Source: Cristatella mucedo (taxonomy: Eukaryota > Bryozoa > Phylactolaemata > Cristatellidae). From it: 31,000 nt of DNA. The stretch is from contig WPIO01000108.1 in NCBI GenBank assembly GCA_009760855.2, forward strand, positions 520,001 through 551,000, given 5' to 3'. The notes beneath the pieces were generated by a model. It was not told where the DNA came from. It saw only the letters and a program-made list of their open reading frames with translations, and did not search any database. This document shows, in pieces, positions 19,487 to 30,945 of the stretch; within the stretch, counting starts at the first letter, position 1, and each line of letters opens with the position of its first letter. The translations under genes were made by a program, and so were the position numbers.

Positions 19487-19828
19487 GTTAGTTTCTTAGC
19501 CATCCGGCTCAGCTGCTATCAGATTAGGACATTATTGCATGTAGTATACGGGAGGCAATCCTGCTATGTGAGTCTTGCAGGCTCGCACATATCACGTCGT
19601 GCTGTGGTGTAATGATGCAGTCCATTTTTTAGGCTGTTTTCCAATTGCTAAGAGTTTTGTTGACCAGCTATAGCATTAGGTTGAGGTATCACTGCAACAC
19701 ATGTGCATAGCTCATTTAGAAGGATTTCGTGAACACCATTGTTTTGCAGTTTACTGTGGCTTTCTAGCTGTCAATCTTTCACAGTCATGTGATATTTCAT
19801 CGTCGTACTTCGTTGACGTTTTCAATAG

Positions 19829-20341
19829 GCAAAGTGAAAGGCGATGTGAACCTTCCCGAGGGCGACGTGTCTATTGGCGGCTCGGCCATCGAAATTGACG
19901 CGCATGGAGGAGCAGACATTGACCTTCCCGAGGGTGACATCGAGCTTGACCTCGATGGCAAGCCGAAAAAGGGTGGCTTCAAGATGCCAAAGTTCAAGAT
20001 GCCACACTTCGGCATCTCAGCCGGCGCAGGATCTCCTGGGGCAGGAGCTGAACTGGACGCAGACATATCTGTCAAGGGTCCCAAAGTAAAGGGCGGTGGC
20101 AAAGCGGACCTGCCAGAAGGCGATCTGTCGGTGAAAGGACCGAAAGTGAAAGGCGATGTGAAAGTGGACTTACCCGAAGGCGACGTGTCAGTCAAAGGTC
20201 CGAAGGTGAAAGGAGACGTTAAAGTAGACCTGCCCGAAGGTGACTTCGAGCTGGACGCCGAAGGCAAGCCCATCAAGGGTGGATTCGGTATCAAGATGCC
20301 CAAGTTCAAAGGGCCCGACATACACCTGCCGTCTTTCAAAG
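19829..20341 (+). CDS. AHNAK-like: Array exon 4
   Basis: Has GDIEL at 36-40 and the codon variant gaccttcccgag. Its intron carries the marker cacctggcttag and acaatattacg. These variants are shared only with exon 9, five monomers downstream. Confidence 0.93.
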
Positions 20342-20683
20342 GTTAGTTTCTTAGCCACCTGGCTTAGCTGCTATCAGATTAGGACAATATTACGTGTTGT
20401 ATACGGGAGGCAATCCTGCTATGTGAGTCTTGCAGGCTCGCACATATCACGTCGTGCTGTGGTGTAATATTGCAGTCCATTTTTTAGGCTGTTTTCCAAT
20501 TGCTAAGAGTTTTGTTGACCAGCTATAGCATTAGGTTGAGGTATCACTACAAAACATGTGCAAAGCTTATTTAGAATTATTTCGTGAGCACCATTGTTTT
20601 GCAGTTTACTGTGGCTTTCTAGCTGTCAATCTTTCACAGTCATGTGATATTTCATCGTCGTACTTCGTTGACGTTTTCAATAG

Positions 20684-21196
20684 GCAAAGTGAAAGGCGAT
20701 GTGAACCTTCCCGAGGGCGACGTGTCTATTGGCGGCTCGGCCATCGAAATTGACGCGCATGGAGGAGCAGACATTGACCTACCCGAAGGTGACATCGAGC
20801 TTGACCTCGATGGCAAGCCGAAAAAGAGTGGCTTCAAGATGCCAAAGTTCAAGATGCCACACTTCGGCATCTCAGCCGGTGCAGGATCTCCTGGGGCAGG
20901 AGCTGAACTAGACGCAGACATATCTGTCAAGGGTCCCAAAGTAAAGGGCGGTGGCAAAGCGGACCTGCCAGAAGGCGATCTGTCGGTGAAAGGACCGAAA
21001 GTGAAAGGCAATGTGAAAGTGGACTTACCCGAAGGCGACGTGTCAGTCAAAGGTCCGAAGGTGAAAGGAGACGTTAAAGTAGACCTGCCCGAAGGTGACT
21101 TCGAGCTGGACGCCGAAGGCAAGCCCATCAAGGGTGGATTCGGTATCAAGATGCCCAAGTTCAAAGGGCCCGACATACACCTGCCGTCTTTCAAAG
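20684..21196 (+). CDS. AHNAK-like: Array exon 5
   Basis: Has KKSGF (Gly49 to Ser) and GNVKV (Asp110 to Asn), plus the silent change gccggtgcagg. All three recur together in exon 10. The following intron has ccggcacagc and is 343 bp because of one extra T before ttgttttgcag. Confidence 0.93.
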
Positions 21197-21539
21197 GTTA
21201 GTTTCTTAGCCATCCGGCACAGCTGCTATCAGATTAGGACATTATTGCGTGTAGTATACGGGAGGCAATCCTGCTATGTGAGTCTTGCAGGCTCGCACAT
21301 ATCACGTCGTGCTGTGGTGTAATATTGCAGTCCATTTTTTAGGCTGTTTTCCAATTGCTAAGAGTTTTGTTGACCAGCTATAGCATTAGGTTGAGGTATC
21401 ACTACAAAACATGTGCATAGCTTATTTAGAATTATTTCGTGAGCACCATTTGTTTTGCAGTTTACTGTGGCTTTCTAGCTGTCAATCTTTCACAGTCATG
21501 TGATATTTCATCGTCGTACTTCGTTGACGTTTACAATAG

Positions 21540-22052
21540 GCAAAGTGAAAGGCGATGTGAACCTTCCCGAGGGCGACGTGTCTATTGGCGGCTCGGCCAT
21601 CGAAATTGACGCGCATGGAGGAGCAGACATTGACCTACCCGAGGGTGAGATCGAGCTTGACCTCGATGGCAAGCCGAAAAAGGGTGGCTTCAAGATGCCA
21701 AAGTTCAAGATGCCACACTTCGGCATCTCAGCCGGCGCAGGATCTCCTGGGGCAGGAGCTGAACTGGACGCAGACATATCTGTCAAGGGTCCCAAAGTAA
21801 AGGGCGGTGGCAAAGCGGACCTGCCAGAAGGCGATCTGTCGGTGAAAGGACCGAAAGTGAAAGGCGATGTGAAAGTGGACTTACCCGAAGGCGACGTGTC
21901 AGTCAAAGGTCCGAAGGTGAAAGGAGACGTTAAAGTAGACCTGCCCGAAGGTGACTTTGAGCTAGACGCCGAAGGCAAGCCCATCAAGGGTGGATTCGGT
22001 ATCAAGATGCCCAAGTTCAAAGGGCCCGACATACACCTGCCGTCTTTCAAAG
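21540..22052 (+). CDS. AHNAK-like: Array exon 6
   Basis: Protein consensus with GEIEL. The acceptor is gtttacaatag where most copies have gttttcaatag, shared only with exon 11. Silent changes gactttgagctagac are private. Confidence 0.93.
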
Positions 22053-22394
22053 GTTAGTTTCTTAGCCATCCGGCTCAGCTGCTATCAGATTAGGACATTA
22101 TTGCATGTAGTATACGGGAGGCAATCCTGCTATGTGAGTCTTGCAGGCTCGCACATATCACGTCGTGCTGTGGTGTAATGATGCAGTCCATTTTTTAGGC
22201 TGTTTTCCAATTGCTAAGAGTTTTGTTGACCAGCTATAGCATTAGGTTGAGGTATCACTACAACACATGTGCATAGCTTATTTAGAAGGATTTCGTGAGC
22301 ACCATTGTTTTGCAGTTTACTGTGGCTTTCCAGCTGTCAATCTTTCACAGTCATGTGATATTTCATCGTCGTACTTCGTTGACGTTTTCAATAG

Positions 22395-22907
22395 GCAAAG
22401 TGAAAGGCGATGTGAACCGTCCCGAGGGCGACGTGTCTATTGGCGGCTCGGCCATGGAAATTGATGCGCATGGAGGAGCAGACATTGACCTACCCGAGGG
22501 TGAGATCGAGCTTGACCTCGATGGCAAGCCGAAAAAGGGTGGCTTGAAGATGCCAAAGTTCAAGATGCCACACTTCGGCATCTCAGCCGGCGCAGGATCT
22601 CCTGGGGCAGGAGCTGAACTGGACGCAGACATATCTGTCAAGGGTCCCAAAGTAAAGGGCGGTGGCAAAGCGGACCTGCCAGAAGGCGATCTGTCGGTGA
22701 AAGGACCGAAAGTGAAAGGCGATGTGAAAGTGGACTTACCCGAAGGCGACGTGTCAGTCAAAGGTCCGAAGGTGAAAGGAGACGTTAAAGTAGACCTGCC
22801 CGAAGGTGACTTCGAGCTGGACGCCGAAGGCAAGCCCATCAAGGGTGGATTCGGTATCAAGATGCCCAAGTTCAAAGGGCCCGACATACACCTGCCGTCT
22901 TTCAAAG
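22395..22907 (+). CDS. AHNAK-like: Array exon 7
   Basis: Has VNRPEGD (Leu9 to Arg), SAMEID (Ile21 to Met) and a private Phe51 to Leu inside the otherwise invariant GGFKMPKFK motif. The first two are shared with exon 12. The upstream intron has tttccagctgtc, which also marks the introns before exons 12 and 13. Confidence 0.92.
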
Positions 22908-23249
22908 GTTAGTTTCTTAGCCATCCGGCTCAGCTGCTATCAGATTAGGACATTATTGCGTGTAGTATACGGGAGGCAATCCTGCTATGTGAGTCTTGCA
23001 GGCTCGCACATATCACGTCGTGCTGTGGTGTAATGATGCAGTCCACTATTTAGGCTGTTTTCCAATTGCTAAGAGTTTTGTTGACCAGCTATAGCATTAG
23101 GTTGAGGTATCACTACAACACATGTGCATAGCTTATTTAGAAGGATTTCGTGAGAACCATTGTTTTGCAGTTTACTGTGGCTTTGTAGCTGTCAATCTTT
23201 CACAGTCATGTGATATTTCATCGTCGTACTTCGTTGACGTTTTCAATAG

Positions 23250-23762
23250 GCAAAGTGAAAGGCGATGTGAACCTTCCCGAGGGCGACGTGTCTATTGGCG
23301 GCTCGGCCATCGAAATTGACGCGCATGGAGGAGCAGACATTGACCTACCCGAGGGTGAGATCGAGCTTGACCTCGATGGCAAGCCGAAAAAGGGTGGCTT
23401 CAAGATGCCAAAGTTCAAGATGCCACACTTCGGCATCTCAGCCGGCGCAGGATCTCCTGGGGCAGGAGCTGAACTGGACGCAGACATATCTGTCAAGGGT
23501 CCCAAAGTAAAGGGCGGTGGCAAAGCGGACCTGCCAGAAGGCGATCTGTCGGTGAAAGGACCGAAAGTGAAAGGCGATGTGAAAGTGGACTTACCCGAAG
23601 GCGACGTGTCAGTCAAAGGTCCGAAGGTGAAAGGAGACGTTAAAGTAGACCTGCCCGAAGGTGACTTCGAGCTGGACGCCGAAGGCAAGCCCATCAAGGG
23701 TGGATTCGGTATCAAGATGCCCAAGTTCAAAGGGCCCGACATACACCTGCCGTCTTTCAAAG
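23250..23762 (+). CDS. AHNAK-like: Array exon 8
   Basis: Array consensus protein with GEIEL and SAIEID. The upstream intron has private substitutions (gtgagaaccattg, tttgtagctg). The downstream intron is 343 bp (one extra T in cttttttagg). Confidence 0.93.
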
Positions 23763-24105
23763 GTTAGTTTCTTAGCCATCCGGCTCAGCTGCTATCAGAT
23801 TAGGACATTATTGCGTGTAGTATACGGGAGGCAATCCTGCTATGTGAGTCTTGCAGGCTCGCACATATCACGTCGTGCTGTGGTGTAATGATGCAGTCCA
23901 CTTTTTTAGGCTGTTTTCCAATTGCTAAGAGTTTTGTTGACCAGCTATAGCATTAGGTTGAGGTATCACTACAAAACATGAGCAAAGCTTATTTAGAATT
24001 ATTTCGTGAGCACCATTGTTTTGCAGTTTACTTCGGCTTTCTAGCTGTCAATCTTTCACAGTCATGTGATATTTCATCGTCGTACTTCGTTGACGTTTTC
24101 AATAG

Positions 24106-24618
24106 GCAAAGTGAAAGGCGATGTGAACCTTCCCGAGGGCGACGTGTCTATTGGCGGCTCGGCCATCGAAATTGACGCGCATGGAGGAGCAGACATTGAC
24201 CTTCCCGAGGGTGACATCGAGCTTGACCTCGATGGCAAGCCGAAAAAGGGTGGCTTCAAGATGCCAAAGTTCAAGATGCCACACTTCGGCATCTCAGCCG
24301 GCGCAGGATCTCCTGGGGCAGGAGCTGAACTGGACGCAGACATATCTGTCAAGGGTCCCAAAGTAAAGGGCGGTGGCAAAGCGGACCTGCCAGAAGGCGA
24401 TCTGTCGGTGAAAGGACCGAAAGTGAAAGGCGATGTGAAAGTGGACTTACCCGAAGGCGACGTGTCAGTCAAAGGTCCGAAGGTGAAAGGAGACGTTAAA
24501 GTAGACCTGCCCGAAGGTGACTTCGAGCTGGACGCCGAAGGCAAGCCCATCAAGGGTGGATTCGGTATCAAGATGCCCAAGTTCAAAGGGCCCGACATAC
24601 ACCTGCCGTCTTTCAAAG
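24106..24618 (+). CDS. AHNAK-like: Array exon 9
   Basis: Protein identical to exon 4 (GDIEL, gaccttcccgag). Its intron is the shortest, 340 bp, with acgtgttatacggg where exon 4's intron has acgtgttgtatacggg. Confidence 0.93.
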
Positions 24619-24958
24619 GTTAGTTTCTTAGCCACCTGGCTTAGCTGCTATTAGATTAGGACAATATTACGTGTTATACGGGAGGCAATCCTGCTATGTG
24701 AGTCTTGCAGGCTCGCACATATCACGTCGTGCTGTGGTGTAATATTGCAGTCCATTTTTTAGGCTGTTTTCCAATTGCTAAGAGTTTTGTTGACCAGCTA
24801 TAGCATTAGGTTGAGGTATCACTACAAAACATGTGCAAAGCTTATTTAGAATTATTTCGTGAGCACCATTGTTTTGCAGTTTACTGTGGCTTTCTAGCTG
24901 TCAATCTTTCACAGTCATGTGATATTTCATCGTCGTACTTCGTTGACGTTTTCAATAG

Positions 24959-25471
24959 GCAAAGTGAAAGGCGATGTGAACCTTCCCGAGGGCGACGTGT
25001 CTATTGGCGGCTCGGCCATCGAAATTGACGCGCATGGAGGAGCAGACATTGACCTACCCGAAGGTGACATCGAGCTTGACCTCGATGGCAAGCCGAAAAA
25101 GAGTGGCTTCAAGATGCCAAAGTTCAAGATGCCACACTTCGGCATCTCAGCCGGTGCAGGATCTCCTGGGGCAGGAGCTGAACTGGACGCAGACATATCT
25201 GTCAAGGGTCCCAAAGTAAAGGGCGGTGGCAAAGCGGACCTGCCAGAAGGCGATCTGTCGGTGAAAGGACCGAAAGTGAAAGGCAATGTGAAAGTGGACT
25301 TACCCGAAGGCGACGTGTCAGTCAAAGGTCCGAAGGTGAAAGGAGACGTTAAAGTAGACCTGCCCGAAGGTGACTTCGAGCTGGACGCCGAAGGCAAGCC
25401 CATCAAGGGTGGATTCGGTATCAAGATGCCCAAGTTCAAAGGGCCCGACATACACCTGCCGTCTTTCAAAG
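24959..25471 (+). CDS. AHNAK-like: Array exon 10
   Basis: Repeats the exon 5 variant set (KKSGF, GNVKV, gccggtgcagg). One extra T follows the donor (gttagttttcttag), making the intron 343 bp. Confidence 0.93.
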
Positions 25472-25814
25472 GTTAGTTTTCTTAGCCATCCGGCACAGCT
25501 GCTATCAGATTAGGACATTATTGCGTGTAGTATACGGGAGGCAATCCTGCTATGTGAGTCTTGCAGGCTCGCACATATCACGTCGTGCTGTGGTGTAATA
25601 TTGCAGTCCATTTTTTAGGCTGTTTTCCAATTGCTAAGAGTTTTGTTGACCAGCTATAGCATTAGGTTGAGGTATCACTACAAAACATGTGCATAGCTTA
25701 TTTAGAATTATTTCGTGAGCACCATTGTTTTGCAGTTTACTGTGGCTTTCTAGCTGTCAATCTTTCACAGTCATGTGATATTTCATCGTCGTACTTCGTT
25801 GACGTTTACAATAG

Positions 25815-26327
25815 GCAAAGTGAAAGGCGATGTGAACCTTCCCGAGGGCGACGTGTCTATTGGCGGCTCGGCCATCGAAATTGACGCGCATGGAGGAGCA
25901 GACATTGACCTACCCGAGGGTGACATCGAGCTTGACCTCGATGGCAAGCCGAAAAAGGGTGGCTTCAAGATGCCAAAGTTCAAGATGCCACACTTCGGCA
26001 TCTCAGCCGGCGCAGGATCTCCTGGGGCAGGAGCTGAACTGGACGCAGACATATCTGTCAAGGGTCCCAAAGTAAAGGGCGGTGGCAAAGCGGACCTGCC
26101 AGAAGGCGATCTGTCGGTGAAAGGACCGAAAGTGAAAGGCGATGTGAAAGTGGACTTACCCGAAGGCGACGTGTCAGTCAAAGGTCCGAAGGTGAAAGGA
26201 GACGTTAAAGTAGACCTGCCCGAAGGTGACTTCGAGCTGGACGCCGAAGGCAAGCCCATCAAGGGTGGATTCGGTATCAAGATGCCCAAGTTCAAAGGGC
26301 CCGACATACACCTGCCGTCTTTCAAAG
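25815..26327 (+). CDS. AHNAK-like: Array exon 11
   Basis: Has the tttacaatag acceptor like exon 6 but GDIEL where exon 6 has GEIEL, so the two have exchanged or mutated at that site since duplication. Confidence 0.93.
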
Positions 26328-26669
26328 GTTAGTTTCTTAGCCATCCGGCTCAGCTGCTATCAGATTAGGACATTATTGCATGTAGTATACGGGAGGCAAT
26401 CCTGCTATGTGAGTCTTGCAGGCTCGCACATATCACGTCGTGCTGTGGTGTAATGATGCAGTCCATTTTTTAGGCTGTTTTCCAATTGCTAAGAGTTTTG
26501 TTGACCAGCTATAGCATTAGGTTGAGGTATCACTACAAAACATGTGCATAGCTTATTTAGAAGGATTTCGTGAGCACCATTGTTTTGCAGTTTACTGTGG
26601 CTTTCCAGCTGTCAATCTTTCACAGTCATGTGATATTTCATCGTCGTACTTCGTTGACGTTTTCAATAG

Positions 26670-27182
26670 GCAAAGTGAAAGGCGATGTGAACCGTCCCGA
26701 GGGCGACGTGTCTATTGGCGGCTCGGCCATGGAAATTGATGCGCATGGAGGAGCAGACATTGACCTACCCGAGGGTGAGATCGAGCTTGACCTCGATGGC
26801 AAGCCGAAAAAGGGTGGCTTCAAGATGCCAAAGTTCAAGATGCCACACTTCGGCATCTCAGCCGGCGCAGGATCTCCTGGGGCAGGAGCTGAACTGGACG
26901 CAGACATATCTGTCAAGGGTCCCAAAGTAAAGGGCGGTGGCAAAGCGGACCTGCCAGAAGGCGATCTGTCGGTGAAAGGACCGAAAGTGAAAGGCGATGT
27001 GAAAGTGGACTTACCCGAAGGCGACGTGTCAGTCAAAGGTCCGAAGGTGAAAGGAGACGTTAAAGTAGACCTGCCCGAAGGTGACTTCGAGCTGGACGCC
27101 GAAGGCAAGCCCATCAAGGGTGGATTCGGTATCAAGATGCCCAAGTTCAAAGGGCCCGACATACACCTGCCGTCTTTCAAAG
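26670..27182 (+). CDS. AHNAK-like: Array exon 12
   Basis: Has VNRPEGD, SAMEID and gaaattgatgcg like exon 7, but keeps the standard GGFKMP motif. Exon 7's Leu51 therefore arose after the duplication. Confidence 0.93.
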
Positions 27183-27524
27183 GTTAGTTTCTTAGCCATC
27201 CGGCTCAGCTGCTATCAGATTAGGACATTATTGCATGTAGTATACGGGAGGCAATCCTGCTATGTGAGTCTTGCAGGCTCGCACATATCACGTCGTGCTG
27301 TGGTGTAATGATGCAGTCCATTTTTTAGGCTGTTTTCCAATTGCTAAGAGTTTTGTTGACCAGCTATAGCATTAGGTTGAGGTATCACTACAACACATGT
27401 GCATAGCTTATTTAGAAGGATTTCGTGAGCACCATTGTTTTGCAGTTTACTGTGGCTTTCCAGCTGTCAATCTTTCACAGTCATGTGATATTTCATCGTC
27501 GTACTTCGTTGACGTTTTCAATAG

Positions 27525-28037
27525 GCAAAGTGAAAGGCGATGTGAACCTTCCCGAGGGCGACGTGTCTATTGGCGGCTCGGCCATGGAAATTGACGCGCA
27601 TGGAGGAGCAGACATTGACCTACCCGAGGGTGACATCGAGCTTGACCTCGATGGCAAGCCGAAAAAGGGTGGCTTCAAGATGCCAAAGTTCAAGATGCCA
27701 CACTTCGGCATCTCAGCCGGCGCAGGATCTCCTGGGGCAGGAGCTGAACTGGACGCAGACATATCTGTCAAGGGTCCCAAAGTAAAGGGCGGTGGCAAAG
27801 CGGACCTGCCAGAAGGCGATCTGTCGGTGAAAGGACCGAAAGTGAAAGGCGATGTGAAAGTGGACTTACCCGAAGGCGACGTGTCAGTCAAAGGTCCGAA
27901 GGTGAAAGGAGACGTTAAAGTAGACCTGCCCGAAGGTGACTTCGAGCTGGACGCCGAAGGCAAGCCCATCAAGGGTGGATTCGGTATCAAGATGCCCAAG
28001 TTCAAAGGGCCCGACATACACCTGCCGTCTTTCAAAG
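27525..28037 (+). CDS. AHNAK-like: Array exon 13
   Basis: Has SAMEID with VNLPEGD and GDIEL, a mosaic of the exon 12 and exon 4/11 variants. Confidence 0.93.
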
Positions 28038-28379
28038 GTTAGTTTCTTAGCCATCCGGCTCAGCTGCTATCAGATTAGGACATTATTGCGTGTAGTATAC
28101 GGGAGGCAATCCTGCTATGTGAGTCTTGCAGGCTCGCACATATCACGTCGTGCTGTGGTGTAATGATGCAGTCCATTTTTTAGGCTGTTTTCCAATTGCT
28201 AAGAGTTTTGTTGACCAGCTATAGCATTAGGTTGAGGTATCACTACAACACATGTGCATAGCTTATTTAGAAGGATTTCGTGAGCACCATTGTTTTGCAG
28301 TTTACTGTGGCTTTCTAGCTGTCAATCTTTCACAGTCATGTGATATTTCATCGTCGTACTTCGTTGACGTTTTCAATAG

Positions 28380-28892
28380 GCAAAGTGAAAGGCGATGTGA
28401 ACCTTCCCGAGGGCGACGTGTCTATTGGCGGCTCGGCCATGGAAATTGACGCGCATGGAGGAGCAGACATTGACCTACCCGAGGGTGAGATCGAGCTTGA
28501 CCTCGATGGCAAGCCGAAAAAGGGTGGCTTCAAGATGCCAAAGTTCAAGATGCCACACTTCGGCATCTCAGCCGGCGCAGGATCTCCTGGGGCAGGAGCT
28601 GAACTGGACGCAGACATATCTGTCAAGGGTCCCAAAGTAAAGGGCGGTGGCAAAGCGGACCTGCCAGAAGGCGATCTGTCGGTGAAAGGACCGAAAGTGA
28701 AAGGCGATGTGAAAGTGGACTTACCCGAAGGCGACGTGTCAGTCAAAGGTCCGAAGGTGAAAGGAGACGTTAAAGTAGACCTGCCCGAAGGTGACTTCGA
28801 GCTGGACGCCGAAGGCAAGCCCATCAAGGGTGGATTCGGTATCAAGATGCCCAAGTTCAAAGGGCCCGACATACACCTGCCGTCTTTCAAAG
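28380..28892 (+). CDS. AHNAK-like: Array exon 14
   Basis: Has SAMEID with GEIEL. The following intron has private changes (catctggctcag, gctaacagatt, gacactattg). Confidence 0.93.
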
Positions 28893-29234
28893 GTTAGTTT
28901 CTTAGCCATCTGGCTCAGCTGCTAACAGATTAGGACACTATTGCGTGTAGTATACGGGAGGCAATCCTGCTATGTGAGTCTTGCAGGCTCGCACATATCA
29001 CGTCGTGCTGTGGTGTAATATTGCAGTCCATTTTTTAGGCTGTTTTCCAATTGCTAAGAGTTTTGTTGACCAGCTATAGCATTAGGTTGAGGTATCACTA
29101 CAAAACATGTGCAAAGCTTATTTAGAATTATTTCGTGAGCACCATTGTTTTGCAGTTTACTGTGGCTTTCTAGCTGTCAATCTTTCACAGTCATGTGATA
29201 TTTCATCGTCGTACTTCGTTGACGTTTTCAATAG

Positions 29235-29748
29235 GCAAAGTGAAAGGCGATGTGAACCTTCCCGAGGGCGACGTGTCTATTGGCGGCTCGGCCATCGAAA
29301 TTGACGCGCATGGAGGAGCAGACATTGACCTACCCGAAGGGTGACATCGAGCTTGACCTCGATGGCAAGCCGAAAAAGGGTGGCTTCAAGATGCCAAAGT
29401 TCAAGATGCCACACTTCGGCATCTCAGCCGGCGCAGGATCTCCTGGGGCAGGAGCTGAACTGGACGCAGACATATCTGTCAAGGGTCCCAAAGTAAAGGG
29501 CGGTGGCAAAGCGGACCTGCCAGAAGGCGATCTGTCGGTGAAAGGACCGAAAGTGAAAGGCGATGTGAAAGTGGACTTACCCGAAGGCGACGTGTCAGTC
29601 AAAGGTCCGAAGGTGAAAGGAGACGTTAAAGTAGACCTGCCCGAAGGTGACTTCGAGCTGGACGCCGAAGGCAAGCCCATCAAGGGTGGATTCGGTATCA
29701 AGATGCCCAAGTTCAAAGGGCCCGACATACACCTGCCGTCTTTCAAAG
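29235..29748 (+). pseudogene. AHNAK-like: Array exon 15 with 1-bp frameshift
   Basis: This exon is 514 bp where every other complete copy is 513. The extra base is a G in cccgaagggtgacatcgag (about 29336-29341); exons 5 and 10 read cccgaaggtgacatcgag. Translation from the upstream side would shift after DIDLPEG and soon become nonsense, while the downstream frame is otherwise intact. Splice sites are normal. Because the exon is phase 1-1, skipping it would preserve the protein. A base-call or assembly error in the G run is an equally simple explanation. Confidence 0.75.
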
Positions 29749-30090
29749 GTTAGTTTCTTAGCCATCCGGCACAGCTGCTATCAGATTAGGACATTATTGC
29801 GTGTAGTATACGGGAGGCAATCCTGCTATGTGAGTCTTGCAGGCTCGCACATATCACGTCGTGCTGTGGTGTAATATTGCAGTCCATTTTTTAGGCTGTT
29901 TTCCAATTGCTAAGAGTTTTGTTGACCAGCTATAGCATTAGGTTGAGGTATCACTACAAAACATGTGCAAAGCTTATTTAGAAGGATTTCGTGAGCACCA
30001 TTGTTTTGCAGTTTACTGTGGCTTTCTAGCTGTCAATCTTTCACAGTCATGTGATATTTCATCGTCGTACTTCGTTGACGTTTTCAATAG

Positions 30091-30603
30091 GCAAAGTGAA
30101 AGGCGATGTGAACCTTCCCGAGGGCGACGTGTCTATTGGCGGCTCGGCCATCGAAATTGACGCGCATGGAGGAGCAGACATTGACCTACCCGAGGGTGAC
30201 ATCGAGCTTGACCTCGATGGCAAGCCGAAAAAGGGTGGCTTCAAGATGCCAAAGTTCAAGATGCCACACTTCGGCATCTCAGCCGGCGCAGGATCTCCTG
30301 GGGCAGGAGCTGAACTGGACGCAGACATATCTGTCAAGGGTCCCAAAGTAAAGGGCGGTGGCAAAGCGGACCTGCCAGAAGGCGATCTGTCGGTGAAAGG
30401 ACCGAAAGTGAAAGGCGATGTGAAAGTGGACTTACCCGAAGGCGACGTGTCAGTCAAAGGTCCGAAGGTGAAAGGAGACGTTAAAGTAGACCTGCCCGAA
30501 GGTGACTTCGAGCTGGACGCCGAAGGCAAGCCCATCAAGGGTGGATTCGGTATCAAGATGCCCAAGTTCAAAGGGCCCGACATACACCTGCCGTCTTTCA
30601 AAG
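30091..30603 (+). CDS. AHNAK-like: Array exon 16
   Basis: Consensus protein with GDIEL, no private amino-acid change. Normal frame resumes here after exon 15. Confidence 0.93.
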
Positions 30604-30945
30604 GTTAGTTTCTTAGCCATCCGGCTCAGCTGCTATCAGATTAGGACATTATTGCGTGTAGTATACGGGAGGCAATCCTGCTATGTGAGTCTTGCAGGCT
30701 CGCACATATCACGTCGTGCTGTGGTGTAATGATGCAGTCCATTTTTTAGGCTGTTTTCCAATTGCTAAGAGTTTTGTTGACCAGCTATAGCATTAGGTTG
30801 AGGTATCACTACAAAACATGTGCATAGCTTATTTAGAAGGATTTCGTGAGCACCATTGTTTCGCAGTTTACTGTGGCTTTCTAGCTGTCAATCTTTCACA
30901 GTCATGTGATATTTCATCGTCGTACTTCGTTGACGTTTTCAATAG

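Noticed and set aside
18087-30601. A long open frame on the minus strand in every monomer (about 180 codons)
   Set aside because: It is the exact shadow of the coding exon. Codons such as AAG, GAC, CTG and GGC leave no antisense stops, and the copies repeat only because the array does.
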